Shown here piece by piece: positions 24,434 to 32,939 of a stretch of 64,000 nucleotides of DNA. The notes below the pieces were generated by a model. It saw nothing but the letters and a program-made list of their open reading frames with translations, was not told where the DNA came from and made no database searches. The stretch covers positions 1 through 64,000 of the forward strand of contig CAXAHJ010000001.1 in NCBI GenBank assembly GCA_963968595.1, read 5' to 3'. The DNA is from GCA-2730975 sp937893275. GTDB lineage: Bacteria; Verrucomicrobiota; Verrucomicrobiia; Opitutales; Seribacteraceae. How positions within the stretch are numbered: position 1 is the first letter of the stretch; each line of letters opens with the position of its first letter. The position numbers were made by a program, and so were the translations under genes.

Positions 24434-25564
24434 ATGAGTAACTACACGCAAAGCGATAACTTCTCCCTTCTCTCCCTCATTCTGCCGAAAGAGTCTGTCG
24501 TAACGGTCTCCGAGGCCATCAGCAATGCAGGTGCATCAGGTATTTTCGAGGTAACCGCCCGAGGTTCAGTATTGAACGATGGTGGTTTTCTCCAACGGAT
24601 GTTCCCCCCCCCCGCTCCGGAACAACACCTTCTACAAACGCTTGTTCCCAACGACAAGGTAGATGCTGTTACAGATGCAGCGGTACAGGCTGGAAACCTC
24701 AATCGGGTTGGAGCAGGAGCCGTGTTTGTTATCGATTGTAACGATACCCGCCACACTGAAAAGTTTCCGGCTCCTTCCTCTTCCACTGAAGATGCCAACG
24801 CTTCTTCAGGCACTTACGCCGCAGATCTCGAAGCCATTTGCTGCATTTGCGAAATAGGCATTGCCGACGACATCGCAAAAGCAGCCCTCCAAAATGGTGC
24901 TCCGGGACCGACCGTGACTTTCGGAGAAGGTGGTGGCGTACGCGACAAAATACCTCTTCTACGAATCACCAAGGGGCCTGAAAAGGAATTCGTATGGTGC
25001 GTTGTGGATAAGAATGAAGCTGACGAGATTTTCGCTGATATGGCTCGTGCCGGTCACATTTCCGAACCAGGTCGTGGATTCATGTACTCCATTCCCGTCA
25101 GTTCGGGTATCGTAAATGTTTCCAGTGTTGCTGCAACAGCTGCCCATGGCGCCAACATGGAGCAAGTCATTGCTGCCATCGATGAAATCAAAGGCGATAA
25201 GGATTGGCGTGCAACCGCCGCAGAATCCGCCAAGAGCAAGGCTTTTAAGACTAATCCTCTCAAAGACTTAATAGGCCTTTACTGCATTGTGCCACGGGAC
25301 AATTACTCAGATGTCTATGACGCTATCCTTGCGGCAGGTGCCCCTGGTGTAAGTACTAATTTTGGTGTCATGAACGATTCCGATGCTGGTGATGCCGAGC
25401 AGGCACAAAACGAGGAATGGGCTTTGGTCTATACTTCTCTCGGCCCTGCCAACGTTGACAAGGTACGAGACTCAGTGTCCAAGAAGATCGATGAAATCGG
25501 TCTTGATCGTGCCGCCTTTTATACTCTTCCCATACCGAGAGCCCTCACATATTTGGGGGGCTGA
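24434..25564 (+). CDS. PII-like protein with three tandem domains (single-chain trimer candidate)
   Basis: A 376-residue protein containing three domains of about 90 residues with the order of a PII fold: strand, helix, strand, loop, strand, helix, strand. They are residues 11-101, 132-222 and 278-367. Repeated landmarks are NAGASG, QNGAPG and AAGAPG at the end of helix 1, a variable T-loop-like segment, and closing strands RVGAGAVFVIDC, EPGRGFMYSIPV and LDRAAFYTLPI. PII and SbtB-like proteins are normally homotrimers that sense adenine nucleotides and control transporters, so three domains in one chain suggest a covalent pseudo-trimer. It starts 1 bp after the DUF1538 transporter stop, its presumed partner. 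The fold call is from pattern reading only. Confidence 0.75.
   Translation: MSNYTQSDNFSLLSLILPKESVVTVSEAISNAGASGIFEVTARGSVLNDGGFLQRMFPPPAPEQHLLQTLVPNDKVDAVTDAAVQAGNLNRVGAGAVFVIDCNDTRHTEKFPAPSSSTEDANASSGTYAADLEAICCICEIGIADDIAKAALQNGAPGPTVTFGEGGGVRDKIPLLRITKGPEKEFVWCVVDKNEADEIFADMARAGHISEPGRGFMYSIPVSSGIVNVSSVAATAAHGANMEQVIAAIDEIKGDKDWRATAAESAKSKAFKTNPLKDLIGLYCIVPRDNYSDVYDAILAAGAPGVSTNFGVMNDSDAGDAEQAQNEEWALVYTSLGPANVDKVRDSVSKKIDEIGLDRAAFYTLPIPRALTYLGG
24604..24613 (+). repeat. C10 homopolymer inside the PII-like gene
   Basis: Ten consecutive C residues encode the end of Phe57 and Pro58-60, in what would be the T-loop of the first PII-like domain. Loss or gain of one base would truncate the protein. 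The frame is intact here. Confidence 0.9.
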
Positions 25565-25750
25565 ACCCATATATCAAAAAGGCTAGGGAAGTTAATCCAT
25601 AATCCACTGGATTGACTTAAGATTGTTGGTTACACCTTGTTCCCCAACGTCAATCTAACATAAATCTTAGTAATCTTCCGAATTGATTCGAAAGAATTTG
25701 GTCGTTCAGTTCCTCCTAAACACCCAGCAAATCAAGATTTTGATTTGTTA

Positions 25751-26053
25751 TTATTGATCCGCGTTTGGATCAGAACATTTCGGTCCTTTAAGTGGATCTT
25801 TTTGACCAAGAATCTGAGGATGTTGGTCTGCTTGTTCATTCAGTTCAATCCATTCCTGAAGTTCTTCCGGCACATCCATGTCGGGGTAAATGGCTTCCAC
25901 GGGACATTCGTCCACGCATGCATTGCAATCAATGCAAGTCTCCGGGTTGATGTATAGGCGGTCTGGTAATTCGTGGAACGCATCAACGGGACAAACGGTC
26001 ACGCAACTGGTGAAGACGCAATCAACACATTTTTCGGTAACTATATATGTCAT
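25751..26053 (-). CDS. Seven-iron-type ferredoxin
   Basis: A 100-residue ferredoxin with cysteines at 9, 12, 17 and 21 (C-x2-C-x4-C-x3-CP) and 40, 43, 46 and 50 (C-x2-C-x2-C-x3-CP). This is the arrangement of FdxA-type [3Fe-4S][4Fe-4S] ferredoxins. The C-terminal extension (60-100) is acidic, as in that family. It lies downstream of a glutaredoxin gene on the same strand but beyond a strong terminator, so it probably has its own promoter in 26054-26090 or depends on read-through. The 186-bp convergent gap to the right-hand end of the PII-like gene (25565-25750) shows only a weak 5-bp hairpin. Confidence 0.9.
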   Translation of the reverse strand: MTYIVTEKCVDCVFTSCVTVCPVDAFHELPDRLYINPETCIDCNACVDECPVEAIYPDMDVPEELQEWIELNEQADQHPQILGQKDPLKGPKCSDPNADQ

Positions 26054-26075
26054 ATTTAATAAATCTGTAGATTAG

Positions 26076-26114
26076 AAAAAAAATGGCAACTTGAAAGGGT
26101 TGAACCCTTTCAAG
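26076..26114 (-). terminator. Rho-independent terminator after the glutaredoxin gene
   Basis: A perfect 10-bp stem CTTGAAAGGG/CCCTTTCAAG with a 5-base loop (26090-26114) is followed on the minus strand, after six bases, by eight T residues (26076-26083). Confidence 0.8.
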
Positions 26115-26151
26115 CTTTAGATAGTTAAATACTATTGCTCAAAAGAGTGTG

Positions 26152-26502
26152 CTAGAAAAAACGAACAGGTTTCCCTTCGCTATTATCTAATGCCCTGGCG
26201 GCATGCTCCTCATCGGAACAAGGGGAGTTAGTTGGTGCCGAGGGGGAAACCCCACTAGGCGTAACTAGGTTGTTCCCCAATAAGTAGTTTTCGACTTCCT
26301 CGCCACTCACGTCGGCCAACATAACCCCATCTAGTTCAACGCACGGGGATAATGGTTGTCCTGACTTTTCCACCATTTTGGCATAAATATCCGGATTGTT
26401 CACGATATCGAGATCGTTGTACTTCAGGTCATACTTGCCCATGATGGCACGAACTCCCATACTCCATCCACATTGTGGTTTTAGATAAGCATTAATTTCC
26501 AT
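26152..26502 (-). CDS. Monothiol-like glutaredoxin with C-terminal tail
   Basis: A 116-residue thioredoxin-fold protein. The active site is KPQCGWS (Cys11, no second Cys at position 14), close to the CGFS of monothiol glutaredoxins. A cis-Pro region SPCVEL and a GSH-binding-like ADVSGEE follow. Residues 84-116 form an extra tail with one Cys (PTNSPCSDEEHAA) not found in short glutaredoxins. CGFS proteins carry or transfer Fe-S clusters, which fits the neighbouring ferredoxin; that link is inference. A terminator closes the gene. Confidence 0.82.
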   Translation of the reverse strand: MEINAYLKPQCGWSMGVRAIMGKYDLKYNDLDIVNNPDIYAKMVEKSGQPLSPCVELDGVMLADVSGEEVENYLLGNNLVTPSGVSPSAPTNSPCSDEEHAARALDNSEGKPVRFF

Positions 26503-26562
26503 GGCTATAATAGTATTTCTAATTAATTGCGGAAGTCCTTACCTAATAGCATTTTTCGAGAA

Positions 26563-27441
26563 ATGGCAAATATAAGAATAAGTTTTTTCGGCACCCGTTA
26601 TGTTTCGAATGTCGCGAGGGACCTAAAGCTTAATTGGTGGCTTTGTTTTAATGCAGTAGCTGCGGACACTGTTTTGATCGCAATCTTCTGGCAGTCTCTG
26701 GTAGCTGAAGTCTTCGATATAGAACTAGAGCATTGTCATCGAATACTATTAGGGGGAGCAGTCTGGCTAGGATATATGGCAGATCGCGTATTAGACGGTT
26801 TTCAAATTACCGATCGCGTTTGCTCGGCACGGCATTCCATCGCTTTTCGCTATCGTGAAATTCTATTGCTTTCATGGGTTGCCGTTTTGCTTCTCTCTAT
26901 TTGTTTTGCTTTTCATGCTTTGCCTTTCAGAGAGTTGCATAAGTGCTGTTTATTGGCAATTTTCTGTGGGTTTAACTCACTCGTCAATTTATTAGATAAA
27001 TTTGGTAAATTCCCAATTCCAAAGGAGTTACGCACAGCGCTACTTTTTGCGAGCGGAGTGTTTCTTTTCGTGGCTTTGAGGTTGCCCGAGCTTACGACAT
27101 GGTCATGGATTACATTCCTTTTATTCGCTTCTTTATGTTTTGCAAATTGTTGCTACGCAGCAAGCTGGGACCGTGCCGTGGACATGACTCAGGGTCAAAG
27201 CTCTCTAATTTTAAGAAGGAAGCCTTTATTGGGTCTTGTTTGTTTAATATCGTTTTCAATGGCTTTCGGCTGTATTATTTTGAGCTTCTTTCTCTCAGAA
27301 AATCTACGTCTTTTCTTTCTCGCCATCGGTTCGGCGGTGCTGTCCCTTCCTTTGATCGATATCTTGATAAACGGACCGGAAAACAAGAGACTGCTTGCCG
27401 ACCTCGGATTGCTTCTTTCGGCGGGGTGCGTGCTTCTATGA
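26563..27441 (+). CDS. UbiA-like membrane protein
   Basis: A 292-residue integral membrane protein with about eight hydrophobic helices. Two aspartate-rich motifs are placed as in UbiA prenyltransferases: YMADRVLDG (about 85-93 of this protein) and WDRAVDMTQGQSS in the second half. Canonical UbiA first motifs are NDxxDxxxD, so this is a distant or modified member. Start ATG 26563 is preferred to TTG 26527. Its TGA overlaps the next gene's ATG, coupling it to a methyltransferase as in quinone-type pathways (UbiA/UbiE, MenA/MenG). Codon use is AT-richer than the surroundings. Confidence 0.6.
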   Translation: MANIRISFFGTRYVSNVARDLKLNWWLCFNAVAADTVLIAIFWQSLVAEVFDIELEHCHRILLGGAVWLGYMADRVLDGFQITDRVCSARHSIAFRYREILLLSWVAVLLLSICFAFHALPFRELHKCCLLAIFCGFNSLVNLLDKFGKFPIPKELRTALLFASGVFLFVALRLPELTTWSWITFLLFASLCFANCCYAASWDRAVDMTQGQSSLILRRKPLLGLVCLISFSMAFGCIILSFFLSENLRLFFLAIGSAVLSLPLIDILINGPENKRLLADLGLLLSAGCVLL

Positions 27442-28097
27442 ATAATAGAGCAAGGCCTGTTGCTTTTTGTCGCTTTGCTAGAGCATACAACGTCCTTGAA
27501 AAACTCGTTTTCAAGGACGCTCTAGAGAAAACTAGGTTTGCTTTTCTGGACTCGATTTCTGAGGCCAAGAGGATTCTTTTGCTCGGCGAAGGCGATGGTC
27601 GTTTTTTGGCAAAGCTCACTTCAATTAACTCGAATTGTCTGGTAACCGTGTTGGACGCTAGCCCGACTATGTTGGCTTTGGCCAAAACCAGAGTTCCCGC
27701 TACATTTCTAGGTGAGATTCACTTTTGTAAACAAGATGCGACAAAATGCACATTCCCATTCGAAGCGTTTGACGCTGTGGTCTCACATTTCTTTTTAGAT
27801 TGTTTTACGGAGGAAACTTTGTCCGCCTTGTTAGAGAAGTTAAGTTCAACTTTGCGCCCTAATGGCAAATGGCTAATAGCGGACTTCGTTGAACCTTCTC
27901 CGAATGCTCTTCGCTCCATCCCTCAATTTCTTTGCCTCAGAATACTTTATGCCTTTTTCAGATTAACATGCGGGATTGAGGCTCGCAGAGTAGTTTCACC
28001 TCACAAATTATTAAGGGCTCACGGATTAAGTGAGTCCCGCTGCATTAGTTTTTCCAAAGGCTTGCTGGCGAGCTTGGTTTTTATCAAGCAAGCTTGA
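27438..28097 (+). CDS. Class I SAM-dependent methyltransferase
   Basis: A 219-residue methyltransferase, UbiE/Methyltransf_25-like. Motif I is ILLLGEGDGRFL, the motif II acidic residue is in VTVLDASPTML, and the post-motif region FDAVVSHFFLDCF and LRPNGKWLIADF follow. The start is the ATG of the ATGA overlap with the UbiA-like gene; the frame is open further upstream only inside that gene. The substrate is unknown. Coupled expression suggests that it methylates the product of the UbiA-like enzyme. Confidence 0.78.
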   Translation: MNNRARPVAFCRFARAYNVLEKLVFKDALEKTRFAFLDSISEAKRILLLGEGDGRFLAKLTSINSNCLVTVLDASPTMLALAKTRVPATFLGEIHFCKQDATKCTFPFEAFDAVVSHFFLDCFTEETLSALLEKLSSTLRPNGKWLIADFVEPSPNALRSIPQFLCLRILYAFFRLTCGIEARRVVSPHKLLRAHGLSESRCISFSKGLLASLVFIKQA

Positions 28098-28162
28098 AGA
28101 TCTCCTTCCATTGGCAGTTGCTTTAGAGGTGCGATATGCTTGAAATTACCTTGACCCAATGA

Positions 28163-28188
28163 GGCCTAAGCCCACTATCTGGTAGGCC
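28163..28188 (+). terminator. Weak hairpin before gltB
   Basis: GGCCTA and TAGGCC form a 6-bp stem with a 14-base loop, followed by ATTTCTTT. It may end the methyltransferase transcript or lie in the gltB leader. No other signal is evident in 28098-28273. Confidence 0.3.
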
Positions 28189-28273
28189 ATTTCTTTAGCG
28201 AGAAGCAAGCCAGTAACCCTACAGCTTTCTTCTCAAACAATTACTCCAATTTCCTCTTCCTTCACTTTCTTGA

Positions 28274-31200
28274 ATGATTTCCAAAACTAAAAGTTTAAAT
28301 TCACCAACAGCCCAAGGACTTTACGATCCGAAGTACGAACGGGAGAACTGTGGGATCGGGCTCATCGTTGACATGAGAGGCCGCCGTTCTCACGATATTA
28401 TTAGTGGTGCCCTTGAGATTTGTCGTAATCTCGATCACCGAGGTGGTTGTGGTTGCGATCCGATTACTGGAGACGGTGCCGGCATATTCATTCAACTCCC
28501 CCACAAGTTCTTCTTGAGCAATTGCAATAAAGACATCGGTTTTGAAATTCCTGATGAAGGTGACTACGGGGTGGGCTTTGCTTATTTGTCCAAGGATCAA
28601 ACTTGTCGTCGTACCCAAATGGAGACTGTCGAGCAAATCTCGGTCGAGTTGGGCATGGAGATGCTTGGATGGCGCGAGGTGCCGGTGAATAGTGATATTC
28701 TTGGTAAGGCGTCCTTTGATTGCGAACCTTACATGAGTCAATTTTTTGTAAGGCGCAGCAAAGAGACTGAGCGCGGTCTCGCCTTTGAGCGTAAACTTTA
28801 CATTTTTCGACGAGTCGCCAGTCATCGCCTTCGTTATTTTCAGGATGATCTTTCAGAAATGTTTTACATAGCGTCTCTATCTGCTCGGACCATGACCTAC
28901 AAGGGAATGCTTACCACGGGACAGTTGGATCAGTACTTCCCTGACTTGCGTCATCCCGACATGGAGTCCGCTCTTGCCCTGACGCATTCCCGATTTTCTA
29001 CGAATACTTTCCCCAATTGGTTGCGTGCTCAACCTTTCCGTTACCTTTGTCACAACGGTGAAATCAATACTGTTCGCGGGAACGAAAACTGGCTTCACGC
29101 AAGACAAATGCAGTTTGGCGCAGACGCCTTTGGCGATGATCTGAAAAAGCTCCTGCCTGTAATCCGTGAAGACGGTTCGGATTCACAAAAATTCGATAAT
29201 TGCTTGGAATTCCTTATCCTCTCAGGTCGCAGTTTGGCACACGCCATGATGATGATGATTCCGGAACCTTGGGAACGTCACCAAGACATGCCCGAGTTCA
29301 AGCGGGAATTCTATGAATTCCACTCCTGCCTCATGGAGCCATGGGATGGACCTGCATCCATTGCCTTCTCCGATGGTGTTCAAATAGGGGCGGTTCTAGA
29401 CCGCAACGGCTTACGCCCTTCACGTTATTACGTCACGGCTGACGATAAAGTCATTCTTTCCTCCGAAGTTGGAGTCTTGGCTTCTGTGCAACAAAAGGAC
29501 ATCGTAAAGAAAGGTCGTCTCGAACCAGGTCGCATGTTTCTTGTCGATATGGAAGCTGGTCGCATCATCGAAGATTCTGAAATTAAGGAAGAAGTGGCAA
29601 AATCTGCTCCCTATGGGAAATGGCTTAAGGAAAATCTTCTTGATTCAAAGGATTTGCCGATTCCAACAATTAATAAGCACGATGATTTCACTACATTGCT
29701 TACCCGTCAAAAGGCCTTTGGATATACTTTTGAAGACATGCGATTCCTAATCGGTCCGAGTGCCGAGTCGGGGAAGCAACCACTTGGCTCGATGGGAAAT
29801 GACGCTCCGCTAGCCGTACTTTCCGACAAGTCGCAAAATCTCTACAACTACTTCAAGCAACTTTTTGCTCAGGTTACGAACCCTCCGATCGACCCGATTC
29901 GAGAGGAGCTTGTAACGGGAACTGTAAGTTTCGTCGGTTCGGAAGGTGATCTCACGCTCCCGCACCAAGATAGTTGTCGAATGATCAAATTCGATACGCC
30001 TCTAGTTAATGACGTCGATGTTGAACAATTGCGCGAAATTGACGTCAGTGGATTTGGTTCCGCCACCATTCCAATCACTTTCGAACCTGAATTTCAGAGT
30101 GACGGTTCAGATTTGGAAAAAGCTTTAGAGCAAGTATTTTCAGCCAGTGATTCCGCCATCAATCAAGGGGCGAACCTCTTGATTTTGTCTGATCGTGAAA
30201 TCGGGCCGAAAAAAGCGGCCATTCCAGCATTGTTGGCCGTTTCCGGTCTCCACCAGTACCTAATCGAGAATGGGAAACGAACAAAAGTTTCAATTATTCT
30301 GGAATCGGGCGAACCCCGTGAAGTTCATCATTTTGCTCTGCTGCTCGGCTATGGCGTGGACCTAATCAATCCCTATCTAGCCCTCGAAACAGTACGACAC
30401 CTCATTTCGGAGGGTGATATCGACATCGACCCGGCAAAAGCCGTATCAAATTTTCTTAAGGCAAACACCAATGGCGTCGTAAAGACCATGTCTAAGATGG
30501 GGATATCGACCGTAGCGTCTTATCGAGGCGCCCAGATCTTTGAGGCGATTGGGCTGAACAAAGAAATCGTCGACAAATACTTCACGAACACCGCATCTCG
30601 GGTTGAAGGCATTGGGATGGATCTGATTGCCGAAGATGCCCGTGCGTTTCATGCAAACGCCTTTGAGCCGCGTCCAGATGAAAAGTCCGCACCACTTGAT
30701 CCCGGCGGCATCTACCAGTGGCGGGCGAACGGTGAGCGTCACCTTTTCAACCCTGTTACGATACACAAGCTTCAGCAAGCTACCCGACAGGGCGACTTTG
30801 CAGTTTTCAAAGAATATTCCAATGCCATCAACGACCAGTCCAGAGAGACTTTTACATTGCGTGGGTTGATGGAATTTAAGTTCGAGGAGTCTAAGGCGAT
30901 ACCAATAGACGAGGTTGAACCGACTAGCGAAATTGTGAAAAGATTCAAGACAGGGGCAATGTCTTATGGTTCAATATCAAAGGAAGCACACGAAACTTTG
31001 GCCGTAGCCATGAACCGACTTGGGGGAAAGTCCAACACTGGAGAGGGCGGCGAAGATAAGGATCGCTTCCTCGCCGACGAAAATGGCGATAGTCGTCGTT
31101 CGGCAATCAAACAGGTGGCTAGCGGTCGCTTTGGAGTTACTAGTTTCTATCTTGTCAACTCCGACGAGATTCAAATTAAAATCGTACAAGGTGCAAAACC

Positions 31201-32893
31201 CGGAGAAGGCGGAGAACTGCCTGGTCACAAGGTTTTGCCCCCTATTGCCAAGACTCGAGGCACCACTCCGGGCGTTGGACTTATATCCCCACCTCCCCAC
31301 CATGACATTTATTCCATTGAGGATTTAGCTGAGCTCATCCATGACCTCAAGAATTCCAACCACAAAGCCCGAATCAATGTAAAATTGGTCTCTGCTGCTG
31401 GGGTGGGAACTATAGCAGCGGGTGTAGCCAAGGCCAAGGCAGACGTTATCCTTGTTTCAGGATACGATGGCGGGACGGGAGCTTCCCCACGCTCATCTAT
31501 TCAACACGCCGGAGCACCATGGGAACTGGGACTTGCGGAAACGAACCAGACACTGCTTCTCAATGATCTCCGCAGCCGGGTTGTGGTAGAAACCGATGGT
31601 CAGCTAAAAACCGGACGCGACGTTGCCATCGCATGCCTATTGGGAGCGGAAGAATTTGGTTTTGCAACCGCTCCTCTTGTCACCTTGGGCTGCTTGATGA
31701 TGAGGGTTTGCCATAAGAATACTTGCCCCGTCGGCGTAGCCACTCAGAATCCATTGCTACGGGAAAAGTTTCGTGGCGGAGCCGAGGCGGTTGTTCACTT
31801 CATGAACTTTGTCGCTGAGGAAATTCGTGAAATTATGGCCAAGCTCGGTATCCGTTCGATAAACGAGATGGTCGGCCAAGTCGATCAATTGCAGATGCGC
31901 AAAATACCAGTCTCCGCAAAGCACAAAGGCCTTGATTATTCAAAAATACTGTACAAGCCCGAGGTCGGTCCCGAAGTCGGAACTTATTGCCAAATCAAAC
32001 AGGACCATCAGTTGGAGATGGCACTCGACAATCGAGAAATTCTCAAACGTTCAAGCCCTGCTCTAGAAGATGGAACTCCGGTTGAAATCGACCTGCCCGT
32101 CCTGAATACAGATCGCGTTGTCGGAACTCTTACCGGTGCGGAAGTTTCTCGCCGTTATGGCGACGACGGGTTGCCCGATGACACCATAAAAATCAATCTC
32201 ACAGGATCAGCGGGGCAAAGCCTTGCCGCCTTTTGTCCAAATGGTATGACATTTACCGTTTCGGGCGACACTAACGATTACTGTGGCAAGGGACTTTCGG
32301 GAGCCAAAGTGATCGTCAGACCCACGGCAGACTCTACATTCATCGCAAAGGAAAATATCATTACTGGGAATGTTTGCTTTTATGGAGCCACCGGCGGCGA
32401 AGCGTACATTGCCGGAGTGGCCGGCGAAAGATTCTGTGTCCGTAACTCGGGTGTAGATGCAGTCGTCGAAGGTCTTGGCGACCACGGTTGTGAATACATG
32501 ACAGGTGGTCGAGTAATCTGCCTCGGGCGGACTGGTCGTAACTTTGGCGCAGGAATGTCTGGCGGAGTTGCATACATTCTCGATACGGAAGGTGATTTCG
32601 TAAACAAGCGGCTGAACCATGAGATGGTGAAAGTTTATCCGCTGATGGAATGCGAGGATGATGAAATCACTGCCGTTCGTGCCCGCATCGAAAATCATGT
32701 CGACTACACGGCCTCCGTACACGGCCAAGCAATCCTCTCCGATTGGAATTCCTTCCTCGACAAGTTTCTCAAGGTCTTGCCGGAAGACTTTGAACGTGTC
32801 CTTAACGCCATGAAGCGGGCAGAGGACCGCGGGCTCGAAGGCGACGATGCAGTGCAAGCCGCGTTCGAGGAAAACGTCGCTGCCGGGCACTAA
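28274..32893 (+). CDS. gltB: Glutamate synthase (NADPH) large subunit
   Basis: 1539 residues, the usual length. The enzyme makes two glutamates from glutamine and 2-oxoglutarate in the cytoplasm. The N-terminal glutaminase domain has its nucleophile at Cys26 after a 25-residue propeptide (EREN-CGIGLI). The central and FMN domains contain the FKTGAMSYGSIS block and VSGYDGGTGASP. The [3Fe-4S] cysteines are 1140, 1146 and 1151 (C-x5-C-x4-CPVG). The C-terminal GXGXG helix domain (about 1280-1480) is complete. It is followed 46 bp later by gltD. ATG 28274 is directly preceded by a pyrimidine-rich leader with no strong Shine-Dalgarno. Confidence 0.96.
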   Translation: MISKTKSLNSPTAQGLYDPKYERENCGIGLIVDMRGRRSHDIISGALEICRNLDHRGGCGCDPITGDGAGIFIQLPHKFFLSNCNKDIGFEIPDEGDYGVGFAYLSKDQTCRRTQMETVEQISVELGMEMLGWREVPVNSDILGKASFDCEPYMSQFFVRRSKETERGLAFERKLYIFRRVASHRLRYFQDDLSEMFYIASLSARTMTYKGMLTTGQLDQYFPDLRHPDMESALALTHSRFSTNTFPNWLRAQPFRYLCHNGEINTVRGNENWLHARQMQFGADAFGDDLKKLLPVIREDGSDSQKFDNCLEFLILSGRSLAHAMMMMIPEPWERHQDMPEFKREFYEFHSCLMEPWDGPASIAFSDGVQIGAVLDRNGLRPSRYYVTADDKVILSSEVGVLASVQQKDIVKKGRLEPGRMFLVDMEAGRIIEDSEIKEEVAKSAPYGKWLKENLLDSKDLPIPTINKHDDFTTLLTRQKAFGYTFEDMRFLIGPSAESGKQPLGSMGNDAPLAVLSDKSQNLYNYFKQLFAQVTNPPIDPIREELVTGTVSFVGSEGDLTLPHQDSCRMIKFDTPLVNDVDVEQLREIDVSGFGSATIPITFEPEFQSDGSDLEKALEQVFSASDSAINQGANLLILSDREIGPKKAAIPALLAVSGLHQYLIENGKRTKVSIILESGEPREVHHFALLLGYGVDLINPYLALETVRHLISEGDIDIDPAKAVSNFLKANTNGVVKTMSKMGISTVASYRGAQIFEAIGLNKEIVDKYFTNTASRVEGIGMDLIAEDARAFHANAFEPRPDEKSAPLDPGGIYQWRANGERHLFNPVTIHKLQQATRQGDFAVFKEYSNAINDQSRETFTLRGLMEFKFEESKAIPIDEVEPTSEIVKRFKTGAMSYGSISKEAHETLAVAMNRLGGKSNTGEGGEDKDRFLADENGDSRRSAIKQVASGRFGVTSFYLVNSDEIQIKIVQGAKPGEGGELPGHKVLPPIAKTRGTTPGVGLISPPPHHDIYSIEDLAELIHDLKNSNHKARINVKLVSAAGVGTIAAGVAKAKADVILVSGYDGGTGASPRSSIQHAGAPWELGLAETNQTLLLNDLRSRVVVETDGQLKTGRDVAIACLLGAEEFGFATAPLVTLGCLMMRVCHKNTCPVGVATQNPLLREKFRGGAEAVVHFMNFVAEEIREIMAKLGIRSINEMVGQVDQLQMRKIPVSAKHKGLDYSKILYKPEVGPEVGTYCQIKQDHQLEMALDNREILKRSSPALEDGTPVEIDLPVLNTDRVVGTLTGAEVSRRYGDDGLPDDTIKINLTGSAGQSLAAFCPNGMTFTVSGDTNDYCGKGLSGAKVIVRPTADSTFIAKENIITGNVCFYGATGGEAYIAGVAGERFCVRNSGVDAVVEGLGDHGCEYMTGGRVICLGRTGRNFGAGMSGGVAYILDTEGDFVNKRLNHEMVKVYPLMECEDDEITAVRARIENHVDYTASVHGQAILSDWNSFLDKFLKVLPEDFERVLNAMKRAEDRGLEGDDAVQAAFEENVAAGH

Positions 32894-32939
32894 TTCAAGG
32901 CCCCGAACTCCGTTCATTTAACTTAAGTTTTTTCATTTC

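Noticed and set aside
25600..25625. AATCC-ACT-GGATT hairpin between the PII-like gene and ferredoxin
   Set aside because: Five-bp stem without a following T run on either strand; too weak for a terminator call.
27099..27437. Upstream extension of the methyltransferase frame
   Set aside because: The extension overlaps the UbiA-like coding sequence and has no methyltransferase features. The ATGA overlap at 27438 gives a natural start with motif I at the expected distance.
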